From contig NZ_JAAAKZ010000017.1 in the NCBI RefSeq assembly GCF_009905605.1, positions 39,172 through 103,171 on the forward strand: 64,000 bases of DNA, read 5' to 3'. The DNA is from Runella sp. CRIBMP (GTDB taxonomy: Bacteria; Bacteroidota; Bacteroidia; Cytophagales; Spirosomataceae). The notes below the pieces were generated by a model that had not been told where the DNA came from, made no database searches, and was given only the letters and a program-made list of their open reading frames with translations. Of the stretch, positions 35,977-46,858 are shown piece by piece (within the stretch, counting starts at the first letter, position 1; each line of letters opens with the position of its first letter). The position numbers and the translations under genes are program-made.

Positions 35977-36906
35977 ATGAAAATTACCGTAGTAGGAGCA
36001 GGGGCAGTAGGCGCAACCTGCGCTGACAACATCGCTCGCCGTCAGTTGGCTCAGGAAGTAGTATTGCTCGACATCAAAGAAGGCTTGTCGGAAGGAAAAG
36101 CCCTTGATATGTTTCAAACCGCTACTTTGAACGGATTCGATACCAAAATCACTGGTTCGACCAACGACTACGAAAAAACCAAAGGTTCGGAAGTAGTAGT
36201 AATCACTTCAGGAATTCCGCGCAAGCCTGGCATGACGCGCGAAGAACTCATTGGCATCAACGCGGGTATCGTTAAGGGAGTTGCCGAAAATATTCTAAAA
36301 TATTCTCCAAAAGCCATCATCATCATCGTTTCCAATCCAATGGACACCATGACATACTTGGCGTTTAAAGAATTGGGATTGCCCAAAAAACGCATCATCG
36401 GAATGGGTGGTATTTTGGACAGCGCACGTTTCAAAACCTACTTATCAATGGCGATGAACGTATCTCCAAACGACCTTCACGGGATGGTAATCGGTGGGCA
36501 CGGTGACACCACCATGATTCCTTTGACCCGTTTGGCTACCTACAACGGTATTCCTGTAAGCCGTTTCTTATCTGAAGAAAAATTGCAACAGGTAGCCGCC
36601 GACACCATGGTGGGCGGAGCTACCCTGACTAAATTGATTGGTACTTCAGCTTGGTACGCCCCAGGTGCGGCGGTAGCTACGTTGGTAGAAAGCATCGTTC
36701 GTGACCAAAAGCGCATTTTCCCTTGCTCAGTGTATCTTAATGGCGAATATGGCCAAAAAGACATTTGCTTAGGTGTTCCAGTAGTAATCGGTGCTGGTGG
36801 TTGGGAAAAAATCATCAGCCTACGCTTGAGCGAAGCTGAAAAAGCAACGTTTGCCAAATCGGCCGATGCTGTTCGTACGATGAACAACGTACTTTCAACG
36901 ATGTAA
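35977..36906 (+). CDS. mdh: malate dehydrogenase
   Basis: A 309-residue NAD-dependent enzyme of the LDH-like MDH group, interconverting malate and oxaloacetate in the citric acid cycle. The Rossmann motif is VVGAGAVGATCADNIA (5-20). Substrate-binding Arg residues lie in GIPRKPGMTRE (R83, R89), which marks malate rather than lactate specificity. The catalytic His is H175 in GGHGDTTMIP. Length and motifs are complete. It is monocistronic with a strong terminator. Codon use looks biased, as expected for a highly expressed gene. Confidence 0.96.
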   Translation: MKITVVGAGAVGATCADNIARRQLAQEVVLLDIKEGLSEGKALDMFQTATLNGFDTKITGSTNDYEKTKGSEVVVITSGIPRKPGMTREELIGINAGIVKGVAENILKYSPKAIIIIVSNPMDTMTYLAFKELGLPKKRIIGMGGILDSARFKTYLSMAMNVSPNDLHGMVIGGHGDTTMIPLTRLATYNGIPVSRFLSEEKLQQVAADTMVGGATLTKLIGTSAWYAPGAAVATLVESIVRDQKRIFPCSVYLNGEYGQKDICLGVPVVIGAGGWEKIISLRLSEAEKATFAKSADAVRTMNNVLSTM

Positions 36907-36927
36907 TTGACGTTAAGTTCTTAACAA

Positions 36928-36960
36928 GAAAAGCGGGGCGCCTTGTGTACCTCGCTTTTC
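36928..36960 (+). terminator. mdh terminator
   Basis: GAAAAGCG (36928-36935) pairs with CGCTTTTC (36953-36960), extended by G-C pairs inside and followed by TTTT. Confidence 0.7.
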
Positions 36961-37016
36961 TTTTGGGTAAAAGCAGGGCTAAGTGGTCTTTATCAGTTAA
37001 AATAAGGTTGCTGTTT

Positions 37017-39035
37017 ATGAAAAAAATCGTTTTATATTCATTCATTCTGTCGTTTGCTTCGGTACTCGTGGGCCAGACGCAAAACCGTCCCATGACCGAA
37101 GATGATTATTATCGAATTGTCACGCTTCCCATTCCCGAAAATATCCAACTGGAAGTCGGGGGCTTGTCAGTATTACCAGATGGCCGTTTGGCGGCCTCTA
37201 CCCGTCGCGGAGAAGTTTGGATGATTAACAATCCTTACCTAAAAGGTTCTGGACAACCTACTTACAAGCGATTCGCGCACGGTTTGCACGAGCCATTGGG
37301 CCTCCTGTACCGTCCAGATGGCTCCTTTTTGCTTTCGCAACGGGGAGAAATTACGCATTTGGTAGACTCTGATGGCGACGGGGTTGCAGATGTTTACGAG
37401 TCATTTTATAAATGGCCTTTGTCGGGCAATTACCACGAATATTCGTATGGCCCAGTATTGGCCCCCAACGGTGATTTGCTGGTTACGCTCAATTTGGACT
37501 GGATTGGCCACGGGGCGAGTTTGGCAAAGTGGCGCGGCTGGTTGTTGAAGTTCGATGACAAAGCCAATATGAAGCCCATTGCCACGGGCTTGCGCTCACC
37601 TGCGGGTTATATTGCGCTACAAAACGGCGACATGTTTTATACCGAAAACCAAGGTGACTGGGTTGGGTCTGGCCGCATGACGCACTTAGAAACAGGAGAT
37701 TTTGCGGGTAATCCCGAAGGGCTTGTTTGGAGTCAAGACCCCGAATCCCCTGTAAAATTGACCATGAAAGACATCCCTGATACGGGCGAGCCTTTATATG
37801 ATGTTGCCAAACGGGTGCCTGGCCTGAAAGCTCCGGCGGTTTGGTTTCCGCATACTTTGATGGGGATTTCAACGTCAGATATTAAAGAAGACATGACAAA
37901 AGGGGCTTTTGGGCCTTTTGAAGGGCAATTGTTTGTGGGGGACCAAGGCCATAGTAAAATTATGCGGGTGATGCTTGAGAAAGTAAAAGGCCGCTGGCAG
38001 GGTATCTGTTTTCCTTTTCGGGAAGGATTTCAGTCGGGGATTTTACGGATGGTCTGGGGATTGGATGGTTCGATGTTTGTAGGGCAAACCAGTCGGGGTT
38101 GGTCGGCTACTGGCAAAGACCCGTTTGGTATCCAACGGTTGGTGTGGACTGGACAAATGCCTTTTGAAATGAAAAAAGTTATCTCGAAGCCTGATGGTTT
38201 TGAAGTAGAATTTACGTTGCCAGTTGATAAAAAAACGGCGCAGGATCCAGCCTCGTACCAGTTCAATTCGTTTACCTACAAATATCACCACAACTACGGA
38301 AGCCCCATCATCAATGCTTCTGAGCGCGTAATACGCCACATTGTTGTGTCGGACAATGGCCTGAAAGCTAGAATTGTGTTGGATAGCTTGAAACTGGGAT
38401 ACATCCACGAAATCAAAGCCGAAGGAATTCGGTCGGCGGCGGGTTTGCCTTTGTTACATAACGTAGGTTATTATACTCTGAATGAAATTGCAGAAGGTGA
38501 AAAAATCCCCGCGTCTCAATGGACGGTAAGTGTATCAAAGCCAGCCGATAATTCAATGACGGCCCACAGCGGGCATACCATGCCTGCGGCTACCACCGCT
38601 GCGCCCAAAGGGCCAAGTACTGCAAAAAGAAACGTTGACCAACCTGCGGACTGGACAAACGGTCCAGATCAAGTGATAACCCTTGGTACAGTGCCAGGAT
38701 TAAAGTTTGACATAACTCAGGTACAAGTAAAAGCGGGAAGCCGGATAAAATGGGTATTCAACAACAATGATGATATGCTTCACAATTGCGTCATTGTAAA
38801 ACCTGGAACGGCCAATCCAATCGGCGAAGCCGCCATTAAGTTAGGGCTCAAAGGACCTGATTTACAATATGTTCCTAAGTCAGCAAACGTGTTGTTTCAT
38901 ACCAATATTTTGCAGCCCGAAACAAGCGAAGCCATTTATTTTATTGCCCCCAACGAACCTGGCGACTACACTTTCCTGTGTACATTTCCTGGACACCATA
39001 CCTTGATGCAAGGCAAGTTGAAAGTGACCAAATAA
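37017..39035 (+). CDS. secreted sugar-dehydrogenase-like beta-propeller fused to a cupredoxin
   Basis: A 672-residue exported protein with a signal peptide (about 1-19, ending VGQ). Residues about 40-400 form a glucose/sorbosone-dehydrogenase-type propeller (VLPDGRLAASTRRGEVWMI; LGLLYRPDGSFLLSQRGE). Residues 551-672 are a plastocyanin/azurin-like domain. Its likely type-1 copper ligands are His in DDMLHNCV and Cys, His and Met in FLCTFPGHHTLM. A Ser/Thr/Ala/Pro linker joins them. This suggests electron transfer from an oxidised substrate to copper. Substrate and cofactor are unknown. The ATG at 37017 is used because it alone gives a signal peptide. Confidence 0.85.
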   Translation: MKKIVLYSFILSFASVLVGQTQNRPMTEDDYYRIVTLPIPENIQLEVGGLSVLPDGRLAASTRRGEVWMINNPYLKGSGQPTYKRFAHGLHEPLGLLYRPDGSFLLSQRGEITHLVDSDGDGVADVYESFYKWPLSGNYHEYSYGPVLAPNGDLLVTLNLDWIGHGASLAKWRGWLLKFDDKANMKPIATGLRSPAGYIALQNGDMFYTENQGDWVGSGRMTHLETGDFAGNPEGLVWSQDPESPVKLTMKDIPDTGEPLYDVAKRVPGLKAPAVWFPHTLMGISTSDIKEDMTKGAFGPFEGQLFVGDQGHSKIMRVMLEKVKGRWQGICFPFREGFQSGILRMVWGLDGSMFVGQTSRGWSATGKDPFGIQRLVWTGQMPFEMKKVISKPDGFEVEFTLPVDKKTAQDPASYQFNSFTYKYHHNYGSPIINASERVIRHIVVSDNGLKARIVLDSLKLGYIHEIKAEGIRSAAGLPLLHNVGYYTLNEIAEGEKIPASQWTVSVSKPADNSMTAHSGHTMPAATTAAPKGPSTAKRNVDQPADWTNGPDQVITLGTVPGLKFDITQVQVKAGSRIKWVFNNNDDMLHNCVIVKPGTANPIGEAAIKLGLKGPDLQYVPKSANVLFHTNILQPETSEAIYFIAPNEPGDYTFLCTFPGHHTLMQGKLKVTK

Positions 39036-39072
39036 AAAATAGGATGATTGACAGGGGGCTTTACTACTGACA

Positions 39073-39130
39073 ATTAATTAACAAAAAACGACCGCCAAGC
39101 TTGCTTGACGGTCGTTTTTTGTTAATTAAT
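39073..39130. terminator. bidirectional terminator with 27-bp arms
   Basis: Arms 39073-39099 and 39104-39130 are reverse complements except for one position, around a 4-base loop CTTG. A-rich and T-rich runs flank the GC core. It lies between the convergent cupredoxin-protein and Ig-like-protein genes. Confidence 0.85.
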
Positions 39131-39137
39131 TTATTAC

Positions 39138-40718
39138 TTATTGACGGGCGCGATTCTGTGATTCCAACGGTGTAAAATCCTTGAAAGCGCGACCAATGGC
39201 TTTATCGGTGGCTTCTTTTTTGTTTTCCCAACCAGCATCTAAATCAAGCGTTACGAGTCCTTTGATGGATAGTGCTGCTTTGAATTCATCGCGTTTTTTG
39301 GCGTAATCTGGCTGACGCCGGGCCGCTTTGAGTGCATATTCACGCGCAAAAACGTCGCCTTTATTTTGAATCTCGATTTTCTTTTCCAACACATAATTAT
39401 ATCGGTCCAGCAAATCGCGTAACGGTTTTCCAATGACCTCGGCGGCCTCGAGCGAACTGATGGTGACAATGGTCGTACCGCCTACCGCCGATACGATGGA
39501 TTTGGTTTGCGGGGTTTTGATGACCGCCGGAGAAAGACCCGTGGTAGCTCCTAAGCCGGCATTGACCATTGATCGGTTCTTTTTCCCTTTTTTCGCTTTC
39601 AAATATGACCTTTTCAGCTCCTGTTCTTTCTCGCTGAGCTGCGTGACCAGATTCCAGGCCTCTACCAATGCCGCCCGGTACATATCATATAGCTGACGGT
39701 CTTTTTCGGCTTCATTGACAGCATTAAGAATGGTAAATCGTACTTTTCGTTCGTCACGATTCTGTTCTTTGTCGATCACAAAAAACGTTATTTGAAAAGA
39801 CAATGAATCGTAGGGGTCTTTGACAAAGTCGTACGTGGGCGTCCAAATAAACTCATATTGGTTGGGCGTATTTTGTACCAGCGTGGTGCCTGGCACTTCG
39901 GGATTGTCGGTCACCAGATCAAACGTGGCAATATCATCATCGCCATTAGGGTCAGACAGGAAAAACTTAAGATTGATAGTGGCGTTTTCTTTGGACTTAA
40001 AATATTCTCCTTTAGGAATCTGAATAATGCTCGGTGGCAAATCCATCTGCGTAGCCTCAATTTTTAGACGTCCTTTGGCCCGCGCTTTGGCGGGCTGGTC
40101 TTCCACAAAAAAATCAATAAAAATCGGGTTTGATTTGAGGTTATTAAACTGCGTCAATGAAGGTTGCCACGTAAGTTCTCCTGCCGAACTAAGCTTTGCG
40201 CCTTCGGGTAAGGTCTCCGTGACGGGAATGATAACCAAAGGGTCGCTATCATCGTCTTTGAGCGTATTGGCGTCTATTTTATAAACATTCTGCGTGCGGT
40301 TTTGTACGTAAAAAGGCTTTAAATCTTCGACCCGTGGTGGGCGATTGACGTGAAATACCTTAAGCTCTACCGAACGGGTAGTGGTTTCGTTTTGATTGTT
40401 TCGGGCCTCAAAAATAACTTGAATATTTTTTTGTGTATTGGTGCGGTCGGCCAAGTCATAGGAGGGAACCCACGCAAAGTGGCCCGTTGAGTCAAACGAC
40501 ATTCCTTCAATCAACCCTTGCATAATGACGAAAGTCACCGAGTCGCCTTTGCCACCTGATGTTTTTAATGTAAATTCTAAACGACTTCCTTCCGACACCC
40601 AATTCCAATTGGGTTCGGTAGGGACTTCGATTTGGAAACTGGAACGATTGTCCTGCGCTCGGAGTAATGTATAGGAGAAAAGAAACAGCAGGACAAGGAA
40701 ATGAACCGAATATTTCAT
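39138..40718 (-). CDS. exported protein with tandem Ig/cadherin-like domains
   Basis: A 526-residue protein with a signal peptide (about 1-21, ending LRAQ). It has three successive Ig-like/cadherin-like domains (about 25-130, 130-230, 230-345). Recurring motifs include FAWVPSYDLADRT, ELTWQPSLTQFNN and FIWTPTYDFVKDP, the 'W-x-P' ends seen in putative Ig domains. The C-terminal third is helical and Lys-rich, with a Gly/Thr-rich patch (about 405-430). I do not recognise a named family. No sorting-type CTD is evident. An envelope or surface role is inferred. Confidence 0.65.
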   Translation of the reverse strand: MKYSVHFLVLLFLFSYTLLRAQDNRSSFQIEVPTEPNWNWVSEGSRLEFTLKTSGGKGDSVTFVIMQGLIEGMSFDSTGHFAWVPSYDLADRTNTQKNIQVIFEARNNQNETTTRSVELKVFHVNRPPRVEDLKPFYVQNRTQNVYKIDANTLKDDDSDPLVIIPVTETLPEGAKLSSAGELTWQPSLTQFNNLKSNPIFIDFFVEDQPAKARAKGRLKIEATQMDLPPSIIQIPKGEYFKSKENATINLKFFLSDPNGDDDIATFDLVTDNPEVPGTTLVQNTPNQYEFIWTPTYDFVKDPYDSLSFQITFFVIDKEQNRDERKVRFTILNAVNEAEKDRQLYDMYRAALVEAWNLVTQLSEKEQELKRSYLKAKKGKKNRSMVNAGLGATTGLSPAVIKTPQTKSIVSAVGGTTIVTISSLEAAEVIGKPLRDLLDRYNYVLEKKIEIQNKGDVFAREYALKAARRQPDYAKKRDEFKAALSIKGLVTLDLDAGWENKKEATDKAIGRAFKDFTPLESQNRARQ

Positions 40719-40956
40719 AATAACAGCTAAATTCTCATCTGATTTAATAAAACGTAAAATTACGGCTTTGATTTTACCTCTCCCTAAAAAATTGCTTTAT
40801 TTCTACACTAATCTACTTAAAAGATTGAAAATGACGACGTTTAATTGTATAATTTTAAGAATCTTTTAAAATCATTCATTCTTCATTTGTATCGTACTCT
40901 AAATACTCGATATTTAATAAACGAGACCTTTGTTCACGAAAAAATATCATCTCAAA

Positions 40957-42087
40957 ATGAATCGCTATTATGCCCTCTTGATAGGATTAGTTGTTGGAAT
41001 CCACCATGCTACTTTTGCCCAAAACAAACGCCTGCGCGACCTTGGGGCAAAAATAGGAATACTGCCAACGGGTAAATTAAATGCCATTACGGATGTGGCA
41101 GGGGTAAAAGTTGGGCAAACCACGCTGAATGCGGGAGATAGTATACGTACGGGTGCAACGGTTATTTTACCACACGATGGTAATGTATTCCAACAAAAAA
41201 TCCCCGCTGCCATTGAATTAGGAAACGGATTTGGGAAACTCGCAGGTTATAGCCAAGTGGCCGAATTGGGTAACATCGAAACTCCCATCGTCTTGACCAA
41301 CACCTTAAATGTTTCGACGGCGGCCGCCGCGCTGGTCGATTGGACATTAACCCAAAAAGGGAACGAAAATGTGCGTTCGGTCAATCCGATTGTGGGCGAA
41401 ACCAACGATAGTTACTTAAATGATATTAGAGGGCGGCATGTAAAACAGGCGCATGTGATAAAGGCTTTGCAAACGGCTTCCTCGGGCAGCGTGGAAGAAG
41501 GGAATGTGGGTGCGGGCACAGGAACAGTGTGTTTTGGGTGGAAAGGCGGCATCGGTACTTCTTCCCGAAAACTGCCCGCCCTGTTGGGTGGATACACGGT
41601 AGGTGTGTTGGTTCAAACCAATTTTGGGGGTGTATTAGAAGTGGCTGGAGTACCCGTAGGAGTAGAACTTGGTAAGTATTCTTTCAAAGAAACCCTTGAT
41701 AAATCTGGCGATGGCTCTTGTATGATTGTCGTAGCCACCGATGCGCCTTTGGACGCCCGAAACCTGAAACGTTTGGCAACACGAGCCTTGATTGGCTTGG
41801 GTAAAACGGGGGGAATCATGGCCAATGGAAGCGGCGATTATGTCATTGCATTTTCGACGGCGTACACCATTCCGCACGATACGAAGTCAAAATTTGAAGA
41901 GCAGAAATTGCTTAGAAATGACGATACGTCGCCCTTGTTTTTGGCTGTGATTGAAGCAACCGAAGAAGCCATCCTTAATTCATTATTGATGGCAAAAACG
42001 ACAAAAGGCTACCAAGGGCACACCGTAGAGGCTCTTCCTGTGCAGAAAGTGGTAGAAATTATGAAAAAGTACGGAAAGGTAAAATAA
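40957..42087 (+). CDS. P1 (DmpA-type) family peptidase
   Basis: A 376-residue N-terminal-nucleophile peptidase of MEROPS family S58. The signal peptide (about 1-22, ending FAQ) indicates periplasmic export. Family motifs are NAITDVAGVKVGQTTL, GATVILPHDG and LTNTLNVSTAAAALVDW, and the self-cleavage/nucleophile site Gly-Ser lies in MANGSGDYVIAFS. Homologues are D- or beta-aminopeptidases. The TTG at 40930 would add nine residues before the signal and is rejected. It converges on hemA with a 9-base gap. Confidence 0.9.
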   Translation: MNRYYALLIGLVVGIHHATFAQNKRLRDLGAKIGILPTGKLNAITDVAGVKVGQTTLNAGDSIRTGATVILPHDGNVFQQKIPAAIELGNGFGKLAGYSQVAELGNIETPIVLTNTLNVSTAAAALVDWTLTQKGNENVRSVNPIVGETNDSYLNDIRGRHVKQAHVIKALQTASSGSVEEGNVGAGTGTVCFGWKGGIGTSSRKLPALLGGYTVGVLVQTNFGGVLEVAGVPVGVELGKYSFKETLDKSGDGSCMIVVATDAPLDARNLKRLATRALIGLGKTGGIMANGSGDYVIAFSTAYTIPHDTKSKFEEQKLLRNDDTSPLFLAVIEATEEAILNSLLMAKTTKGYQGHTVEALPVQKVVEIMKKYGKVK

Positions 42088-42096
42088 GGAGCTGGC

Positions 42097-43368
42097 TTAT
42101 TTGCGCTCTGGCAGTTGTTCCAGATTAAACAAATCATTGAGCACGTCAATGAGTGTTTCGGCTTCTCCGCGCTTACAGGCTGCTTTGAGCTGAAGAACGG
42201 GCAGCTTGAGGATTTTTTGCATCATGCTCGATGTGATTTTATCCACTTTTGCAGCTTCATCTTCGTTCATTGATTTCATATAACGAGCCAATTCTTCTTG
42301 ACGAATTTGCTCCAACGCATTTTTTAGCTTTTGGATGGTGGGAGAAACAACCATTTCTTTCGACCAGTCTCCAAACTCATCCAAGGCTTGTGTAATGATG
42401 GCCTCGACCTGTGGGATAGAAGCCAAACGGCGGCTGAGTGCTTCGTTGGCGCGTTGCTGAATGTTATCAATGTTGTATACAATCACCCCAGGAACTTGTT
42501 CAGCATCCATTGCTACGCTGCGTGGTACCGATAAGTCAATCAGGTATTTGAATGAGTACAGGGATTGTTTACGGAGAAGTTCTTTGGTAATAAAAGGTTC
42601 GTCGCGCTGAATCGAAGAGATAACCACGTCTGCTTTACGGATTTCTTCTTCTACATTTTCAAAATCTCCTACTTCAAATCCGAGTTCAAGGGCGAGTTGT
42701 TCTGCTTTGGCGCGGGTACGGTTGATAACCTTTATATTGGTATATTTCTTTTCTTTCAAATTGCGGCAAACATCCGTTCCGATTTCACCCACACCCACGA
42801 CCAAAATGGAAGGGTTTTCTTTTAAAGTAGTAACGTGCTCAATCAGCTCTACTGCAACATACGAAGTTGAAGCGGCACCGTCCCGGAAAGAGGTTTCTTG
42901 GGCTACGCGCTTATTGGCAAAGAAAATTGTGTGCAATAATCGGTGCAAAAACGGCCCCGCCATGCCCAAATCAACCGACCACTGGTATGCGTGTTTGACT
43001 TGATTGGGAATCTGCATGTCACCTACTACCTGCGAGTGCAATCCTGTGGCTACCTCAAATAAATGACGTGCCGCGGCATCTTGAGAAGCGTAAAAAGTGA
43101 AATAGGAGAGATAGGCTTCGGTATTGATTAGGCCTTTTTCAATCAGAAGTAACTTGGCAATGGCTACGTTGAAATCCTGAGGTGCGTTGTAATAGATTTC
43201 CGTGCGGTTACAGGTTGAAACCACCAGGATGTCTGAACCACCAAAAAATTCCTGCACTTTCAACATCAAAGCTTTCGCTTCGTCTTCGTTTAATGCAATT
43301 TGCTCCCGGATTTCGAGGGGAGCGGTTTTGTACGAAATGCCTATACTTCTAAACTGTAATGATTCCAT
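42097..43368 (-). CDS. hemA: glutamyl-tRNA reductase
   Basis: Reduces glutamyl-tRNA to glutamate-1-semialdehyde with NADPH, the first committed step of tetrapyrrole synthesis by the C5 route. The nucleophilic Cys is C53 in VVSTCNRTEIYY. SQVVGDMQIPNQVKHAY and the NADPH fold with LVVGVGEIG are present, followed by the dimerisation helix region. The 423-residue length is normal. A consensus promoter lies 25 bases upstream. A 23-bp dyad motif shared with the divergent kinase gene lies 75 bases upstream. Confidence 0.95.
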   Translation of the reverse strand: MESLQFRSIGISYKTAPLEIREQIALNEDEAKALMLKVQEFFGGSDILVVSTCNRTEIYYNAPQDFNVAIAKLLLIEKGLINTEAYLSYFTFYASQDAAARHLFEVATGLHSQVVGDMQIPNQVKHAYQWSVDLGMAGPFLHRLLHTIFFANKRVAQETSFRDGAASTSYVAVELIEHVTTLKENPSILVVGVGEIGTDVCRNLKEKKYTNIKVINRTRAKAEQLALELGFEVGDFENVEEEIRKADVVISSIQRDEPFITKELLRKQSLYSFKYLIDLSVPRSVAMDAEQVPGVIVYNIDNIQQRANEALSRRLASIPQVEAIITQALDEFGDWSKEMVVSPTIQKLKNALEQIRQEELARYMKSMNEDEAAKVDKITSSMMQKILKLPVLQLKAACKRGEAETLIDVLNDLFNLEQLPERK

Positions 43369-43392
43369 GTCACTTGCCTAACAAAAAGTCTA

Positions 43393-43420
43393 CAAAGTTA
43401 TTTCAAAAACCTATTTCAAA
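43393..43420 (-). promoter_or_regulatory. hemA promoter
   Basis: On the minus strand TTTG (43417-43420) precedes TAACTTTG (43393-43400) by 16 bases. The predicted transcription start near 43386 gives an 18-base leader. Confidence 0.55.
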
Positions 43421-43442
43421 GAATTAAAATGCGCCTAGTTAG

Positions 43443-43465
43443 TAATTTAGAATGAGTATAAATTA
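43443..43465 (-). promoter_or_regulatory. 23-bp dyad motif upstream of hemA (copy 1)
   Basis: In hemA orientation it reads TAATTTA-TACTCATTC-TAAATTA, a 7-9-7 inverted repeat. It is identical to the copy at 43685-43707 and lies in the same orientation relative to its downstream gene. Its centre is about 68 bases upstream of the predicted hemA transcription start. Confidence 0.65.
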
Positions 43466-43499
43466 TTAACCGTAATTCCTTGACAATATCTGATTAGTT

Positions 43500-43649
43500 G
43501 AGAATGCGTAAGATGACCTTTGGAAGTTTATAATATGATTAAAGTCATATTTTGGAAACTGAAGAGGTGCATCCCCAAGCTTTGATTAATCAAAAGAATG
43601 TCTGTACTTTTAATTTTATGCCATCGTTTGATTGTACGTACGCATTCTC
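43500..43649. repeat. inner inverted repeats and palindromes of the hemA-kinase region
   Basis: GAGAATGCGTA (43500-43510) and TACGCATTCTC (43639-43649) are perfect inverse copies, 34 and 35 bases inside the two 23-bp motifs. Between them lie AATATGA/TCATATT (43532-43538 / 43545-43551) and the 14-bp palindrome TTTGATTAATCAAA (43581-43594). No coding sequence is apparent in the 410-base gap 43369-43778. Confidence 0.6.
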
Positions 43650-43684
43650 TCAAAAATTAGATGCGTGATTGAAATTAGGCGCTG

Positions 43685-43707
43685 TAATTTATACTCATTC
43701 TAAATTA
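43685..43707 (+). promoter_or_regulatory. 23-bp dyad motif upstream of the histidine kinase (copy 2)
   Basis: Identical in all 23 positions to copy 1, inverted relative to it, and therefore in the same sense relative to the kinase gene. It ends 71 bases before the kinase ATG. A possible -7 element, TATTTTTA, lies at 43744-43751, placing the motif centre about 62 bases upstream of transcription start. Confidence 0.65.
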
Positions 43708-43778
43708 ATCAAAGGAGCAAAGGTGTTTTCGCCATTTTCAATGTATTTTTATAGAAACCTTTGCGTCTTATCAATGCT

Positions 43779-44978
43779 ATGAAGCTACCGGCAATCGACA
43801 TTTACAGTCAAAAGAATCTTTATCAAATTTTTATCGGAATCAATCTAGCTTTGATCGGCATCGCTTCCATTATCTATACCTACAATATTGTTGAAAATGT
43901 AGATGCCCGTGAAAAACGTCAGTTGAAATTATATGCCCAATTGATTGAATATTCGGCCAATCACTCGATTACGGAAGACTATACTTTCCTGTTTGAAGTT
44001 GTAAAAGACAATATTTTTCAAAGTCGAATCCCTACTATTTTGGTGGGAGAGGACAAAGTGCCCATCGACGGCACGAACTTGGATTTGCCTGCGCACGACC
44101 CTTCAGAAAAACAAAAGTTACTCATTGAAGCCTTCGAGGAAATGAAAGATGAACATCCGCCGATTGAAGTGGATGTGGCTGGTACCAAACAGTACATTTA
44201 TTTCAGCGATTCTTCTCTATTGGTACAAATGAGGTACTATCCTTATGTTCAGTTGTTGAGCTTGTTGGTGCTGGGGTTCCTCGCCTATCTGGTGTTCAGT
44301 GCATCGCGCACCGCCGAACAAAACCGCGTTTGGGTAGGATTGGCGAAAGAAACAGCGCATCAGTTAGGAACACCGATTGCCTCTCTTATGGGGTGGGTGG
44401 AGTTTTTTCGGACCGACCCCGAACGTTATCCCGATGAATACACTGGTGAGATTGAGAAAGATGTAAAACGCTTGGAAATGATTACTACGCGCTTTTCTAG
44501 TATCGGTTCAACGCCCGCGATGAGGCATGAAAATGTGGCCGAGGTTGTGTCCACTTTTTTAGATTATCTCAAACGACGAATTTCAACCAAAGTAAAAGTA
44601 ACATTTGTGAATGACCTGCCCGAAGAGCGTCAAATGAACATCAATCGAAATTTATTTGAATGGGTGATTGAAAATATCTGTAAAAACGCCGTCGATGCCA
44701 TGACGGGCGTCGGTGCGCTTAAAGTGCGAATTTTTGTGTTGAACAAGCAAGAAATAGCCATTGATATCAGCGATACTGGGAAAGGGATTTCGAGAGGAAA
44801 CTGGCAAAAAGTATTCAAACCTGGCATCAGTACCAAAAAACGCGGCTGGGGCTTAGGCCTGACGCTTGCCAAGCGGATTATTGAGGAGTATCACGGGGGA
44901 AAATTATTCGTCAAAAATTCGGAAGTAGGAAAAGGAACGACTTTCCGGATTATCCTCAAACAACCGTCGACTTCATAG
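43779..44978 (+). CDS. orphan membrane sensor histidine kinase
   Basis: A 399-residue two-TM kinase. TM1 is at about 15-37 (FIGINLALIGIASIIYTYNI), a periplasmic sensor of about 125 residues follows, and TM2 is near 165-185. The H-box is AKETAHQLGTPIASLMGW, the N-box ENICKNAVDAMTG, G1 DISDTGKGIS and G2 GWGLGLTLAKRI. No response regulator is adjacent, so its partner is encoded elsewhere. The TTG at 43761 would add six residues; the ATG at 43779 is preferred. It shares a duplicated 23-bp upstream motif with divergent hemA. Confidence 0.9.
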   Translation: MKLPAIDIYSQKNLYQIFIGINLALIGIASIIYTYNIVENVDAREKRQLKLYAQLIEYSANHSITEDYTFLFEVVKDNIFQSRIPTILVGEDKVPIDGTNLDLPAHDPSEKQKLLIEAFEEMKDEHPPIEVDVAGTKQYIYFSDSSLLVQMRYYPYVQLLSLLVLGFLAYLVFSASRTAEQNRVWVGLAKETAHQLGTPIASLMGWVEFFRTDPERYPDEYTGEIEKDVKRLEMITTRFSSIGSTPAMRHENVAEVVSTFLDYLKRRISTKVKVTFVNDLPEERQMNINRNLFEWVIENICKNAVDAMTGVGALKVRIFVLNKQEIAIDISDTGKGISRGNWQKVFKPGISTKKRGWGLGLTLAKRIIEEYHGGKLFVKNSEVGKGTTFRIILKQPSTS

Positions 44979-46842
<1,864 letters not shown>

Positions 46843-46858
46843 TTAAATCGTTTCCGAT

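Noticed and set aside
43443..43707. A transposon or insertion sequence bounded by 23-bp terminal repeats
   Set aside because: No transposase frame and no target-site duplication are visible. The ends keep the same sense and similar distance toward each flanking gene, which fits operators better. It is kept only as the alternative explanation in the finding.
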